Below are positions 36,113-45,791 of a DNA stretch of 64,000 nt, piece by piece (position 1 is the stretch's first letter; each line of letters begins with the position of its first letter). Source of the stretch: Pseudomonadota bacterium. GTDB lineage: Bacteria > Desulfobacterota > Desulfobulbia > Desulfobulbales > Desulfurivibrionaceae. Location: positions 124,001 through 188,000 of the forward strand of contig JAHJRQ010000013.1 of assembly GCA_018830485.1 (NCBI GenBank). Reading direction: 5' to 3'. Below the pieces are notes generated by a model, which was not told the DNA's origin, made no database searches, and saw nothing but the letters and a program-made list of their open reading frames with translations. Both the position numbers and the translations under genes were made by a program.

Positions 36113-39100
36113 CTACCAGCGGTAAATGGCCGAAAGAAAAAACTCCTTGGCCCGGTAATCAGGGCCTGAGGTCAGTTCCGTTGTCGCGGAAAAAATGACC
36201 TGCGGGGCATATTCCACAAAAAATCCTCCCTTCCAGGTTTGCATGGCATACCCCATCTCGTCATAGACCACGGCATACTCAAGATCATAGTACCGGGGAA
36301 CACCGCGCCGGAACTGATCATCGGAAAGCTGGTGCCGGAAATACACGGCGAAGCGGTTCTGCCAATAATTCATCGGGGTCCAGTACGGGTGGTCAGAGGC
36401 GCCAAACCCGTCCGCCAGCAGAACACCGTCGCCTCTGCCCGCCGCGGTGTCCTTAAAATCGTAGGTATAGGAAAACTTCAAAAATGCCGGGTCAAAAAAA
36501 AGCAGGTAGGCAGCCCACACATCATATCCTTTCATGGTATTGTTGTCGGAAAAATCGGAAAAAAGATACCCGCCTCCCGCCTGGACGCTGGGAACCATGT
36601 CCAAGACAAAATCCGCCTTGTAGTCCTGCTGCACGATATTCCGGCTCAGGCTGGCCAGGGTATCGTGCTTGACATCCCGCCCGTAGGAAAGAATGCCGGT
36701 CACCCGGTCTCCCAGACGCCCCTCCGCGGCCAACTCAACCAGGGCGGTGTCGGGCCGGCTGTTTTCCAGCACCTCCGCTCCTGCCCCGCCGCGCAGGAGA
36801 AGATGCTCATTGATATTGGCTGCGTAGGAAACAAAGGCGCGGTTTCCACGAATCTTGCCGGTGCCGCCGGGATCCTGGTAGTCGAGCCGGGCAAGATTCA
36901 CCGCCAGATCATGCTGGAGATACGGCGAATATTGCAGACTGGCCCCTTCCCAGCTTTTTCTGATCGCCTTATAGCCCGACCTTCCCTCCTCCCGGAGATA
37001 GCCATACCCCAGCGCGGCCCTGGGTTGGCGTTTCAACTCGTTTCTCTCCCTGGCCTCGGCCAAACCTGGGAACTCTCCTCCTGCAGCACCGATATCCTCA
37101 TACAGTGCGGCTTCATGGCCCAACTGCCCGAACCGGCTGTAAATCCCGGCCAGATCAAACTGCAGGGAGGCCTCCGCAGGATATTCCCGCAACAGCTCTC
37201 TGAAGTAATTTGCCGCGGCCAGATACTCGCGCCTGAGCACCGCTTGCCTGGCGGTTTTCTCGAGGGAGAACTGCTTTTGCCAGCGGTATTGGGCGTAAAA
37301 CCCAACGGCCATCCGATTCAAGGCCATTGCCCTTTCCCCGGATTCAAGCACGGCCGTGGGCGCCATAAGCCCATCGGTCACGGTTTGCCTGGCACTCTCG
37401 GCCACGGTCAACCGCGTCCACACACCAGGCTCTTCGGGCTGCGGCAAGGGAACCTTCCGCTCCCGCGCCAGAGCAACGATACTGTCCGCCACCGTGGGCT
37501 GAAGAAAACCATCGTACATGGCCACGCTCTTTTCCCACTCATATTCGGCCCAGAGTATCCGCGCCTTGAGCAAGAGCATGTCGGGGCGCAACGTTCCCTG
37601 GGGAAAACGTTCCGTCACCGCCCTGGCCTCGGCAAAACGGCCATGGTGGAAAAACAGATGGGCAAGACGCACGACGGCAAATTCCTGTTCCGGAAAATCC
37701 CTGACAATACTCTGCCAGAGTTCAATAGCCGGGCCGACCTCGCCGTTGGCCTCCCGGGCCGAGGCAGCCAAGGAACGGATGGAGACAGATTCAGGATATT
37801 GCCGGCCAGCCAGATCCGCCCTCTCGCATAGCTCCGCAATCAGCCCTTCTTCCGCCATGGCCTGCAGAAGATCGAGCGCAAGGCCATGGTCCTGGGCGGA
37901 CTCCGTCAGTATCCGCTGAAAAAGCGCCTTTTCAGCGCCGCTCTTCCCCTGGGCACGATAAATCCGCAACAGAAGCAGACCTGCCTCGGGCTTGCCCCCC
38001 TGACCAGACACGGACCCGGCCACCTCCTCGGCCTCGCCATACTGACCATCGGCCAGCAAGAGCCGGGCGAGCAACAGCTTGTTTTCTGTGCTCTCAGGCA
38101 ATTCCCTCACCACCTGCCGGGCGAGCTTGACCGCATCCCCGGTCGCGCCTTCGGCCGCCAGCAGCCGTGCCCACAGCAGCCTCGGGTCAGAGACTTCTTG
38201 GGCCAAAGGCCCTATCATCCGGGCTGCTCCGGCTCCCTGCCGCGCGACGTTGCTGTCCTGTTGCGCCAACTGACCAAGCCAGACCCGGGCTTCGGCAAAA
38301 TGCTTTTCTTGAAGAGCCAAGGCAAACAAGCGGGCAAGAACCGCACTATCCCGCGGATAACGAAGATAGGCCTGCCGCAAAACCTGTTCCGCCTCATAGG
38401 GCAAGCCGTTCTGCCGGTAGGTCTCGGACAGGCCGAGAAAAGCAGCCATGGTCAGTTCATCGCCAACCTGATCCTGTGCAAGTATGCCGGTATAGTATTC
38501 TCTGGCCGCACCCTGGGCGGCTGCCGCATTCAAGGCCTTGGCAATGTGCAACTGCGTCTGCGGAGAGGCGTACAGCTCGGGAAATTTTTCCTGCAGCCGG
38601 GCCAGATGGCTCTGGGTTTTCCGCAGCAGACCAAGCTCTCCTGCCAACAGGACGCAACGCAGCCGGAACTCTCCGGTTGCGTCGGCCCCATCCGGAAGCT
38701 GTTCATACAGGGACAGCGCCTTGGCTGAACGATCAAGCCCCTCGCACGCCAAGGCCTGACCGGCCAAAACCTCGGGCGTCCTTACCCCGAGGGCTTCCAG
38801 CCGGGAAAAGATCTCCAGGCTTTTTGCCAGCTCCCCCCGGTCCAGGTACATGCCTGCCAGTTTTTTAAGAACCGTTGCGTTTCGGGGTTCCATGCGGACG
38901 AGAACCTCAAGCACTTCGAGAAGTTTTTCCCGCCGCGCCAGATGGCCCCACATGGCGCTGGCCTCTTCTTCATTGCCGCTCGCCAGCAGAACCTTGGCCC
39001 GTTTGGCCAGAATCTCAGGATCATCGGGGGTGACCGCCAGGATTTGGTCATATAGGGCAACAGCCTCCCGCAACTCGCCGCTCGCCTCATAGAGTGCGGC

Positions 39101-40246
39101 GCCGCGCGACAAGTTTTCCAGGTCGGGCCGAGGCTCAAGCCTGAGGCTGCGTCCCAGGGCCATCCCTCCCGGCGTGTTCCCCAAAACGGCATGGAAGTCG
39201 ATTACCTGCCGCAGCACCTCTTTATCTTCGGGCTTGAGGGAGATATAGCGTTCAAAATAGGCCAGGGCCTCGGGGAGACGGGCAAGGGAGGCATGGATCT
39301 GTCCAAGGCGCTTGAGGAGCCTGGGAGAGGAGGGCTCCTTCTCAAGGAGGGGGAGAAGATGGGCCAAGGCATCCTCCCCTTTGCCGCCCTTCAGATAGTA
39401 GGCGGTCAACCGTTCCTTTGCCTCGGCGCTCTTGGAGATGTGGGCCAAACGCTGCCAGTACTCAACCGCCTGGCTCTCAAACCCGGATTTGTCATACGTC
39501 TGGGCTGTTTTAAGCAGGATTGCCGGGTCGGCCTGATTTTCCCGGGCCAGGACGGTGAAATGCGTTCTGGCCTTGTCATAGGCGCCCATCTCGTAATAGA
39601 GATTGCCCAGTTCTTCCCGCAAAGCGAGCCGGGCCGGCTCCCGCTGAAGGAGGGTTTCCAGCATGGCCGCGGCCTCTCCTTTTTTTTGCTGGGCAAGAAG
39701 GGCAAAAGCCGCTCCCCGCAAGGCCTGGAGATTGCCGGGCTCCCGCTGGAGAACCTTCTTGTACAGCGCTTCGGCCCGGGCGGCATTATTCCGCCCTCGG
39801 CTCACCTCGGCCAAGGCGAACAGATACTGCACATTCCGGGGAGCACCCTCAACCAGCAACTCAAGATGGGGAAGAGCGCCTTCCTCGCGCTTCAGTTGCA
39901 GGAAAATGGTAACCAATTCCCACCGGGCAGCCTCGAGTCCCTCCCGCATGGTCAGCAACGTCTCATAGACCGGCGCCGCCTCGATAAGCCTGCCGTTGCG
40001 CGCCAGCTCCCGCCCCTGGTCCCACAGAGCCTTCCAGGCGACATCCTTGTCCTCCTTGAGTCGGATGGTTCGCGCCGGCACGACCTCTTTGCCCCGAGGC
40101 ACTGCGGACTCCGCCGCCTGGCCGGCCACGGGAAGGAGAAGAGACACAAAGAGGAGAAAGACAGACGCCCGGGCGATGTTTCTCGCCCGGAGGAAAGCCG
40201 GGGAAAAGCGGACAGGGCAGAGAAAAAGAGGCAATCCGATACGCAT
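36113..40246 (-). CDS. giant TPR protein with C-terminal beta-barrel, PelB/PgaA/BcsC-like
   Basis: The 1377-residue protein has an N-terminal signal peptide (cleavage probably near GQA-AES, about residue 44). Many TPR-type helical repeats fill about 65-1080, with recurrent patterns such as LARNGRLIEAAPVYETLL. The C-terminal 260-300 residues are rich in alternating hydrophobic and aromatic residues and end in AIYRW, as in outer-membrane barrels. This TPR-plus-porin design is known from exopolysaccharide exporters (PelB, PgaA, BcsC). No polysaccharide synthase or c-di-GMP gene is nearby. A DegT-type aminotransferase is 69 bp upstream on the same strand. The exporter role is inference from architecture. 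Confidence 0.8.
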   Translation of the reverse strand: MRIGLPLFLCPVRFSPAFLRARNIARASVFLLFVSLLLPVAGQAAESAVPRGKEVVPARTIRLKEDKDVAWKALWDQGRELARNGRLIEAAPVYETLLTMREGLEAARWELVTIFLQLKREEGALPHLELLVEGAPRNVQYLFALAEVSRGRNNAARAEALYKKVLQREPGNLQALRGAAFALLAQQKKGEAAAMLETLLQREPARLALREELGNLYYEMGAYDKARTHFTVLARENQADPAILLKTAQTYDKSGFESQAVEYWQRLAHISKSAEAKERLTAYYLKGGKGEDALAHLLPLLEKEPSSPRLLKRLGQIHASLARLPEALAYFERYISLKPEDKEVLRQVIDFHAVLGNTPGGMALGRSLRLEPRPDLENLSRGAALYEASGELREAVALYDQILAVTPDDPEILAKRAKVLLASGNEEEASAMWGHLARREKLLEVLEVLVRMEPRNATVLKKLAGMYLDRGELAKSLEIFSRLEALGVRTPEVLAGQALACEGLDRSAKALSLYEQLPDGADATGEFRLRCVLLAGELGLLRKTQSHLARLQEKFPELYASPQTQLHIAKALNAAAAQGAAREYYTGILAQDQVGDELTMAAFLGLSETYRQNGLPYEAEQVLRQAYLRYPRDSAVLARLFALALQEKHFAEARVWLGQLAQQDSNVARQGAGAARMIGPLAQEVSDPRLLWARLLAAEGATGDAVKLARQVVRELPESTENKLLLARLLLADGQYGEAEEVAGSVSGQGGKPEAGLLLLRIYRAQGKSGAEKALFQRILTESAQDHGLALDLLQAMAEEGLIAELCERADLAGRQYPESVSIRSLAASAREANGEVGPAIELWQSIVRDFPEQEFAVVRLAHLFFHHGRFAEARAVTERFPQGTLRPDMLLLKARILWAEYEWEKSVAMYDGFLQPTVADSIVALARERKVPLPQPEEPGVWTRLTVAESARQTVTDGLMAPTAVLESGERAMALNRMAVGFYAQYRWQKQFSLEKTARQAVLRREYLAAANYFRELLREYPAEASLQFDLAGIYSRFGQLGHEAALYEDIGAAGGEFPGLAEARERNELKRQPRAALGYGYLREEGRSGYKAIRKSWEGASLQYSPYLQHDLAVNLARLDYQDPGGTGKIRGNRAFVSYAANINEHLLLRGGAGAEVLENSRPDTALVELAAEGRLGDRVTGILSYGRDVKHDTLASLSRNIVQQDYKADFVLDMVPSVQAGGGYLFSDFSDNNTMKGYDVWAAYLLFFDPAFLKFSYTYDFKDTAAGRGDGVLLADGFGASDHPYWTPMNYWQNRFAVYFRHQLSDDQFRRGVPRYYDLEYAVVYDEMGYAMQTWKGGFFVEYAPQVIFSATTELTSGPDYRAKEFFLSAIYRW

Positions 40247-40315
40247 CAGCAGGGGTGTCCTTTTGGCAACCGTAAAAAGGACCGGCTTAAAAAGCAGACG
40301 AGAAATGGAACAGCG

Positions 40316-41509
40316 TTACCGTCTGTAAAATTCGGCAATCTTTTCCACGACAAAATCTTGCATCTCGCCCGTGAGCTCAGGAAAGATGGGCAAGGCCAGG
40401 GTCTCCCGCGAAGCCCGCTCCGCTTCGGGAAACGAGACATCCTCGTAGCCAAGGCCGGCAACACATCCCTGCCGGTGGAGGGGAATGGGGTAATAGATCT
40501 CCGCCCCGACGTCATGACTGTGAAGATGGTTGAGCAGTCCGTCACGCTCCCTGGCCCGGATGACAAACTGGTTATAGATATGATAATCGCCCCCTTCCCC
40601 GGCCGCCTTTCCCTCGGCCTCGTATACCGCTTCGGGCAGGGAAACCGCGCCGTTTTCCAGCAGGGTGGTTTGGGCGAACAGACGGCGATAGGTTGCGGCA
40701 TTGCGCCGCCTTGCCCGGTGCCACTCAGGCAACCGGGAGAGTTTTATATCAAGGACCACGGTCTGGATGGGATCGATCCGGAAATTCCCCCCCACCACCC
40801 CGTGGTGGTACTTGGGCGCCCCGCCATGCACCCGGATTATCCTGAGCCGCTCGGCAAGCTGCGGGTCGTTGCAGGTAATCAACCCGCCGTCGCCGATGCC
40901 GCCGAGATTCTTGCTGGGAAAAAAGGAAAAACAGCCGGCCTCGCCCATGGAGCCGGCCCGATGCCAGACGGTCCGGCCGCCGCTCTTCATGGGATAGACG
41001 GCGCCGATGGCCTGGGCGGCATCCTCCACCACCGGGAGCCTGTACTGTTCGGCCAGGGCGAGAATCGCCCCCATGTCCGCGCATTGCCCGTAGAGATGCA
41101 CCGGGATGATCGCCTTGATCCGCTTCTCCCCCTTGGCATCCCGGGCCAAGGCCTCGGCCATCCGCTCCGGGTCGATATTGCAGGTGACCGAATCGATATC
41201 GGCAAAAACCGGCCGGGCGCCCAGCCTGAGAATGCAGCCCATGGTGGCGAAAAAGGAATAGGGCGTGGTCAAAACCGCATCGCCGGGGCCGATGCCCAAC
41301 CCCATGAGCGCGGCAAGCAGGGCATCGGTGCCGCTGGCAACGCCGATGCCATACCCGGAGCCGCAGTAAGCGGCGACATTTTTTTCAAACTGCTCGACCT
41401 TGGGGCCGAGGATGTATTGGGTCGAATCAATGACCTCGGTCACCGCGGCAAGGATCTCGTCACGCAGGGGAGCCATCTGGCCATGCAAATCTAAAAGAGG
41501 AACGCGCAT
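40316..41509 (-). CDS. DegT/DnrJ/EryC1-type PLP aminotransferase
   Basis: The 397 residues are a typical sugar aminotransferase of the DegT family: VPLLDLHGQM at the start, ASGTDALLAAL, EDAAQAIGA, and the PLP-binding Lys in FFPSKNLGGIGDGG. These enzymes make amino sugars for lipopolysaccharide, capsule or glycans. The gene lies between rpoH and the TPR-barrel gene on one strand, which supports a link of the latter to a cell-surface polysaccharide. The sugar substrate cannot be told from sequence. Confidence 0.92.
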   Translation of the reverse strand: MRVPLLDLHGQMAPLRDEILAAVTEVIDSTQYILGPKVEQFEKNVAAYCGSGYGIGVASGTDALLAALMGLGIGPGDAVLTTPYSFFATMGCILRLGARPVFADIDSVTCNIDPERMAEALARDAKGEKRIKAIIPVHLYGQCADMGAILALAEQYRLPVVEDAAQAIGAVYPMKSGGRTVWHRAGSMGEAGCFSFFPSKNLGGIGDGGLITCNDPQLAERLRIIRVHGGAPKYHHGVVGGNFRIDPIQTVVLDIKLSRLPEWHRARRRNAATYRRLFAQTTLLENGAVSLPEAVYEAEGKAAGEGGDYHIYNQFVIRARERDGLLNHLHSHDVGAEIYYPIPLHRQGCVAGLGYEDVSFPEAERASRETLALPIFPELTGEMQDFVVEKIAEFYRR

Positions 41510-41557
41510 ATGTCTTTTCCAGGTATCGCCGCAGACGGCGAGGGCGCCGGCCCACGG

Positions 41558-42535
41558 CTATGAACGCCAGGGGTTGAGAAATTCCGCAAGGAAATCCTTG
41601 ATGTCAGGCACTTCCTTCTCAAAATACTCCCGCATCTTTTTCAAGAGATTGGCTTCGATCTGCCGCACCCGTTCCCGGGAGATGTCAAACTTGTCGGCAA
41701 TATCCTGCAGGGTAAGGGGCTCGTCGCTGAGCAACCGGCTGGCCAGGATGGCCTTTTCCTTGTCGTTTAGGGTCTCGCGCAGCTTGTCGAGAACCGTGGA
41801 CATCCACTCCTGCACTTCCTTTTCCGCCACCCGCTCTTCCACGGTGGGCCCGACCATGGGCAGAAAATTCTTCTGCTCCTCGTCGGAGCCTTCCCGCACC
41901 GGACTTTCCAGGGAGACATCCCAGTTGTCCATGCGCTGGCTCATCTCAATGACTTCGCTTTCCTTGACATTGAGGCGCTGGGCCAGCAATTTGACCTCCG
42001 GCGCAAAGCCCTGCGATTCTAGCAGTTTTTTTTCTTTATTCAAGCTGAAAAACAGTTTGCGCTGGGCCTGGGTGGTGCCGATCTTAACCAGCCGCCAGTT
42101 ATCCATGATGAATTTAAGGATATATGCCCGGATCCAGTACGCGGCATAATAGGAAAACTTCACCTGCCGGTAGGGATCGAATTTCTTCACCGCCTGCACC
42201 AACCCGACATTGCCCTCCTGGATGAGATCGAGGAAGTTCTGCATCCAGTACTTCTGGAAATCCATGGCCACCTTGACCACTAGCCGCAGATTGGAGGTGA
42301 CCAGCTTGTAGGCCGCCTCCGGGTCGCCGGTTTCCTGAAAATGGCGAGCCAGCGCATCGGTCTCTTCCCGGGTCATGAGCTTGTACTGGCTGATTTCCTG
42401 GAGATAGCGATGCAGGCCCGCGTTGCCCAGGGCCGGAAGATTGTCATCATCCGACAGGGCGACAAGGGGATGCAGCATTTCCTGCGCATCCTCTTCTTCA
42501 TCGAGTATCTCAAGGACTTCCGGGTCTTCTTTCAT
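41558..42535 (-). CDS. rpoH: RNA polymerase heat-shock sigma factor RpoH
   Basis: The 325 residues show sigma region 1.2 (LHRYLQEISQYKLMTREE), region 2 (LRLVVKVAMDF, LIQEGNVGLVQAVKKFDP, SYYAAYWIRAYILKFIMDNWRLVKIGT), the RpoH-box-like TQAQRKLFFSLNKEKK, and region 4 (LQDIADKFDISRERVRQIEANLLKKM). The TQAQRKLFF stretch is diagnostic of RpoH rather than RpoD or RpoS. I start at ATG 42533-42535. No ribosome binding site precedes it, and a good promoter ends seven bases before it, so the mRNA may be leaderless. Larger in-frame extensions overlap lepA's upstream region without homology. Confidence 0.93.
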   Translation of the reverse strand: MKEDPEVLEILDEEEDAQEMLHPLVALSDDDNLPALGNAGLHRYLQEISQYKLMTREETDALARHFQETGDPEAAYKLVTSNLRLVVKVAMDFQKYWMQNFLDLIQEGNVGLVQAVKKFDPYRQVKFSYYAAYWIRAYILKFIMDNWRLVKIGTTQAQRKLFFSLNKEKKLLESQGFAPEVKLLAQRLNVKESEVIEMSQRMDNWDVSLESPVREGSDEEQKNFLPMVGPTVEERVAEKEVQEWMSTVLDKLRETLNDKEKAILASRLLSDEPLTLQDIADKFDISRERVRQIEANLLKKMREYFEKEVPDIKDFLAEFLNPWRS

Positions 42536-42542
42536 GGGGGTT

Positions 42543-42571
42543 ATTATTAATAGAACCGTGCCAAAGGTCAA
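42543..42571 (-). promoter_or_regulatory. promoter immediately upstream of rpoH, predicting a leaderless mRNA
   Basis: The minus strand reads TTGACC (42571-42566), a 17-base spacer, AATAAT (42548-42543), seven bases, then ATG. Both hexamers match sigma-70 consensus at five of six positions. Confidence 0.6.
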
Positions 42572-42797
42572 TCTCTTTCCACAGCTCTTTCCACAGCGGT
42601 CGTCACCTTTCCCGCCTCGCCGTGAGCCTGCCGGCAGCCCCAAGGGGGCGAAATTCCTTTTTAAAATTGCCAAGGCTACCTTTTTATGATAGATAGCCTC
42701 TTCTGTGGGAGCAGGATATTTTTTCCGCCCATTTCCATGATTCTGATACAGTACAATAACCGCCCGACCGAAAAAACAGGACTTCCCCGGCTTGCCC

Positions 42798-44591
42798 ATG
42801 GAAAACATTCGAAATTTCAGCATCATCGCCCACATCGACCACGGAAAATCCACCCTGGCCGACCGCTTCATCCAGCTCTGCGGCATGGTTACCGACCGCC
42901 AGTTCCACGATCAGCTTCTGGACAGCATGGATATCGAACGGGAGCGCGGCATCACCATCAAAAGCCAGGCGATCTGCCTGCCGTACCGGGCCAAGAACGG
43001 CAAAGATTACATCCTTAACCTCGTTGATACCCCGGGCCACGTCGATTTCAGCTACGAGGTCTCCCGAGCCCTGGCCTCCTGCGAGGGAGCGCTGCTGCTG
43101 GTTGACGCGGCACAGGGCATCGAGGCCCAGACCCTGGCCAACCTCTACCTGGCCATGGAGAACAACCTGGAAGTGATTCCGGTGATCAACAAGATCGATC
43201 TCCCCTCCGCCGACCCGGAGGGGGTTGCCCTGCAGATCGAGGAAGACCTCGGCCTGGACGCCACCCACATCCAGTTCTGTTCGGCAAAAACCGGCAAGGG
43301 CGTCGATACGGTGCTGGAAGCGGTGGTCAACCTCCTGCCGCCGCCCGCGGGCGACCCGGAAAAACCGCTGGAGGCCCTGATCTTTGACGCCTTCTACGAT
43401 CCGTTCCGGGGGACCATCATCTCCTGCCGCCTCTTTGAAGGACGGATCAAGGCCGGGGACACCATCCTCTTCATGTCCAACAACGCCGCCTACCGGGTCG
43501 AGGAGGTGGGATTCTTCCGCCTGACCCGCGAAACGCAAAAAGAATTGAGCGCGGGCCAGGTCGGTTACATCATCGCCGGAATCAAGAACATCACCGACAC
43601 CCGGGCTGGCGACACCATTACCCTCAAAGACCGGCCCTGCGCCAAAGCCTTGCCCGGGTTCCAGGAGATCAAGCAGGTGGTGTTTTCCTCCATCTATCCC
43701 GTCTCCACCGACGACTACGAAACCCTGGCCACGGCCATCGAAAAGCTGACCTTGAACGACGCCTCCCTCTCCTTTCAGAAGGATTCGTCCACCGCCCTGG
43801 GCTTCGGCTTCCGCTGCGGCTTCCTGGGGTTGCTCCATCTGGAGGTGGTGCAGGAGCGATTGGAGCGGGAATTCGACCTCTCGCTGATCCTCACCGTGCC
43901 TTCGGTGAACTACCATATCTTCCTTAAAGACGGGACCATGAAAGAGGTGGACAATCCGGCCTACTACCCGGACCCCACGACCATCGATCGCATCGAGGAG
44001 CCCTTTATCAAAGCGACCATCCTCATCCCGGAACGCTACATGGGGGTGGTGATGACTCTCTGCATGGAGCGGCGCGGCGAGAACACCCACCACCACTACC
44101 CCATGCCCGGCCGGATCGAGTTCACCTGCGAGGTGCCCCTGGCTGAGATCATCTACGACTTCTACGACCGGCTCAAATCCATCACCCAGGGGTACGGCTC
44201 CTTTGATTATGATCTCCTGGATTACCGGGAAAGCGATCTGGTCAAGCTGGACATCCTGGTGAACGGCGAGCGGGTGGACGCGCTTTCCCAGTTGGTGCAC
44301 CGCAACAACGCCAGGGCGCGCGGCCTCCATGCCTGCGAGAAGCTGAAAGAGGAGATCCCGCGCCAGATGTTCAAGATCGCCATCCAGGCGGCGGTGGGGG
44401 GCAACATCATCGGCAGGGAAACCATCTCCGCCCTGCGCAAGGATGTTTTGGCGAAATGCTACGGCGGCGACATCAGCCGCAAGCGGAAACTGCTTGAGAA
44501 ACAGAAGGCCGGGAAAAAACGGATGAAAACCGTGGGCAACGTGGAGATCCCGCAGAGCGCCTTCCTGGCTGTGCTCAAGTCGGACCAGTAA
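42798..44591 (+). CDS. lepA: elongation factor 4 LepA
   Basis: LepA is a ribosome-associated GTPase that promotes proper translation under stress. The 597 residues begin [20 protein letters not shown], with G2 [10 protein letters not shown]3 DTPGHVDF and G4 NKIDLP, then EF-G-like domains and the LepA-specific C-terminus with KVDALSQ-like and [22 protein letters not shown] segments. I start at ATG 42798; TTG two codons earlier is less likely. It is divergent from rpoH across a 262-bp gap. Confidence 0.97.
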   Translation: MENIRNFSIIAHIDHGKSTLADRFIQLCGMVTDRQFHDQLLDSMDIERERGITIKSQAICLPYRAKNGKDYILNLVDTPGHVDFSYEVSRALASCEGALLLVDAAQGIEAQTLANLYLAMENNLEVIPVINKIDLPSADPEGVALQIEEDLGLDATHIQFCSAKTGKGVDTVLEAVVNLLPPPAGDPEKPLEALIFDAFYDPFRGTIISCRLFEGRIKAGDTILFMSNNAAYRVEEVGFFRLTRETQKELSAGQVGYIIAGIKNITDTRAGDTITLKDRPCAKALPGFQEIKQVVFSSIYPVSTDDYETLATAIEKLTLNDASLSFQKDSSTALGFGFRCGFLGLLHLEVVQERLEREFDLSLILTVPSVNYHIFLKDGTMKEVDNPAYYPDPTTIDRIEEPFIKATILIPERYMGVVMTLCMERRGENTHHHYPMPGRIEFTCEVPLAEIIYDFYDRLKSITQGYGSFDYDLLDYRESDLVKLDILVNGERVDALSQLVHRNNARARGLHACEKLKEEIPRQMFKIAIQAAVGGNIIGRETISALRKDVLAKCYGGDISRKRKLLEKQKAGKKRMKTVGNVEIPQSAFLAVLKSDQ

Positions 44592-44615
44592 GTGGGCCGC
44601 CGGACAAACCCCGTT

Positions 44616-44891
44616 TCAATCCATTCGTCCCGGGCATTGCGTGGCAAGCACACACTCAATCTTGCGCTCCATGATCTCCCGGACTTCCGCTTCGCTCAAG
44701 GCTGCGTTTTTCTCTTTTGAGACAAAGACGATGCAGTCCTTGCAGACATTGAGCGCGCTGCGGTAATCGTCCAGCTCCTCGGCAACCTCCCAGCAGGGCC
44801 TGGTTTCAAGGCCCTGCTTCCAGGCCAGACAGTTCTCCTCGCTTCCGCAGCGGGTAATCTGCCAACAATGCCATTCTTCCTGTATTATCAT
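44616..44891 (-). CDS. small Cys/Trp-rich protein (two-CW type)
   Basis: The 91 residues hold six Cys in its N-terminal half (HCWQITRC, NCLAW, PCWE, NVCKDC) and one near the end. The repeated C-W pattern with spaced Cys looks like the small two-CW family, a likely metal-binding fold of unknown function common in Desulfobacterota. I start at ATG 44889-44891, which has AGAGG nine bases upstream. It is convergent with lepA, 24 bp apart, and lies 83 bp after engB on the same strand. Confidence 0.7.
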   Translation of the reverse strand: MIIQEEWHCWQITRCGSEENCLAWKQGLETRPCWEVAEELDDYRSALNVCKDCIVFVSKEKNAALSEAEVREIMERKIECVLATQCPGRMD

Positions 44892-44974
44892 GGTGTACAT
44901 CCTCTTTACTTCCCAACACAAAAGGAAAGCCCCAGGCCAAAAGCCAGCGGCGGCATCATCACGATCGGAAAAAA

Positions 44975-45571
44975 CTACCCCAAGAAGGTGGCGATTGCCG
45001 CCACTAAATCGTCCTTCCCCTCACCGGTTTTCGCGGAAAAGAGCACCCGCTCCTGTTTGCTCAGGCCGAGGGCGGCATCGAGATTCGCGGCCTGCTTGGC
45101 CTGCTCGTTGTTGGAAAGCTTGTCCCGCTTGGTATAGACGATGAGAAAAGGGCGGCCCCGCATCCTGAGCCATTCGACCAGTTCCCGGTCCTGGCTCTTC
45201 AGGAGATGCCTCAGGTCGATCAACACCACCACGCAGCGCAGGGTCGGGCTGTTGGACAGGTAGTCGGTCACCAGCTCCTGCCAGTCGTCCTGGAGTTTTT
45301 TGGAGACTCGGGCAAAGCCGTATCCCGGCAGGTCGACCAGGTAAAGCTTTTCGTCAACGATAAAATAGTTGAGGCTCTGGGTCTTGCCCGGCCGGGCGCT
45401 GACCTTGACCAAACCCTTGCGGTTCACCAGCCGGTTGATCAGGCTGGACTTGCCCACATTGGAGCGCCCGGCAAAGGCGATTTCCGGCAGGGATTCCTCG
45501 GGCAGTTGCGCCATCTTGAAGGCGCTTTTCACAAATTCGATCTTCGCGTAATTCACGGCAGAGTCGGTCAC
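44975..45571 (-). CDS. engB: ribosome biogenesis GTPase EngB (YsxC/YihA)
   Basis: EngB helps late assembly of the large ribosomal subunit. The 198 residues contain G1 GRSNVGKSSL, G2-like TQSLNYF, G3 DLPGYGFA, G4 TKRDKL and G5 FSAKTGEG. The start is a GTG at 45569-45571 with AGGGAG about six bases upstream. An upstream in-frame extension of nine codons reaches the edge of repeat copy C and is not part of the family. Confidence 0.95.
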   Translation of the reverse strand: MTDSAVNYAKIEFVKSAFKMAQLPEESLPEIAFAGRSNVGKSSLINRLVNRKGLVKVSARPGKTQSLNYFIVDEKLYLVDLPGYGFARVSKKLQDDWQELVTDYLSNSPTLRCVVVLIDLRHLLKSQDRELVEWLRMRGRPFLIVYTKRDKLSNNEQAKQAANLDAALGLSKQERVLFSAKTGEGKDDLVAAIATFLG

Positions 45572-45590
45572 ATTTTCTCCCTGGCAACAT

Positions 45591-45697
45591 GTAAACATTC
45601 AGCAGCACCACATCTGCTTTGTCATCGGCCTGTTCGCATAGGCGGGCTATAGCTCGCAGGCCTCTTTCGCGCATCTGCGGCACCGCTGAATGTTTAC
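45591..45697 (-). repeat. dispersed palindromic repeat, copy C (reverse orientation)
   Basis: Outer arms GTAAACATTCAGC and GCTGAATGTTTAC are perfect complements. Read on the minus strand the core matches copy A (GCAGATGCGCGAAAGAGGCC and CAGGCCGATGACAAAGCAGA). It lies between hisG and engB. The 94 bp from here to hisG carry nothing else I can name. Confidence 0.85.
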
Positions 45698-45791
45698 ATT
45701 CCAGCGGTTGAGCCCCGTTTCTCGTTTCTGGTAAACGAATACGGCAACACAGTCGCCCAGTTCTTGTTTGACAGCCCTGTCCGGATAAAAA

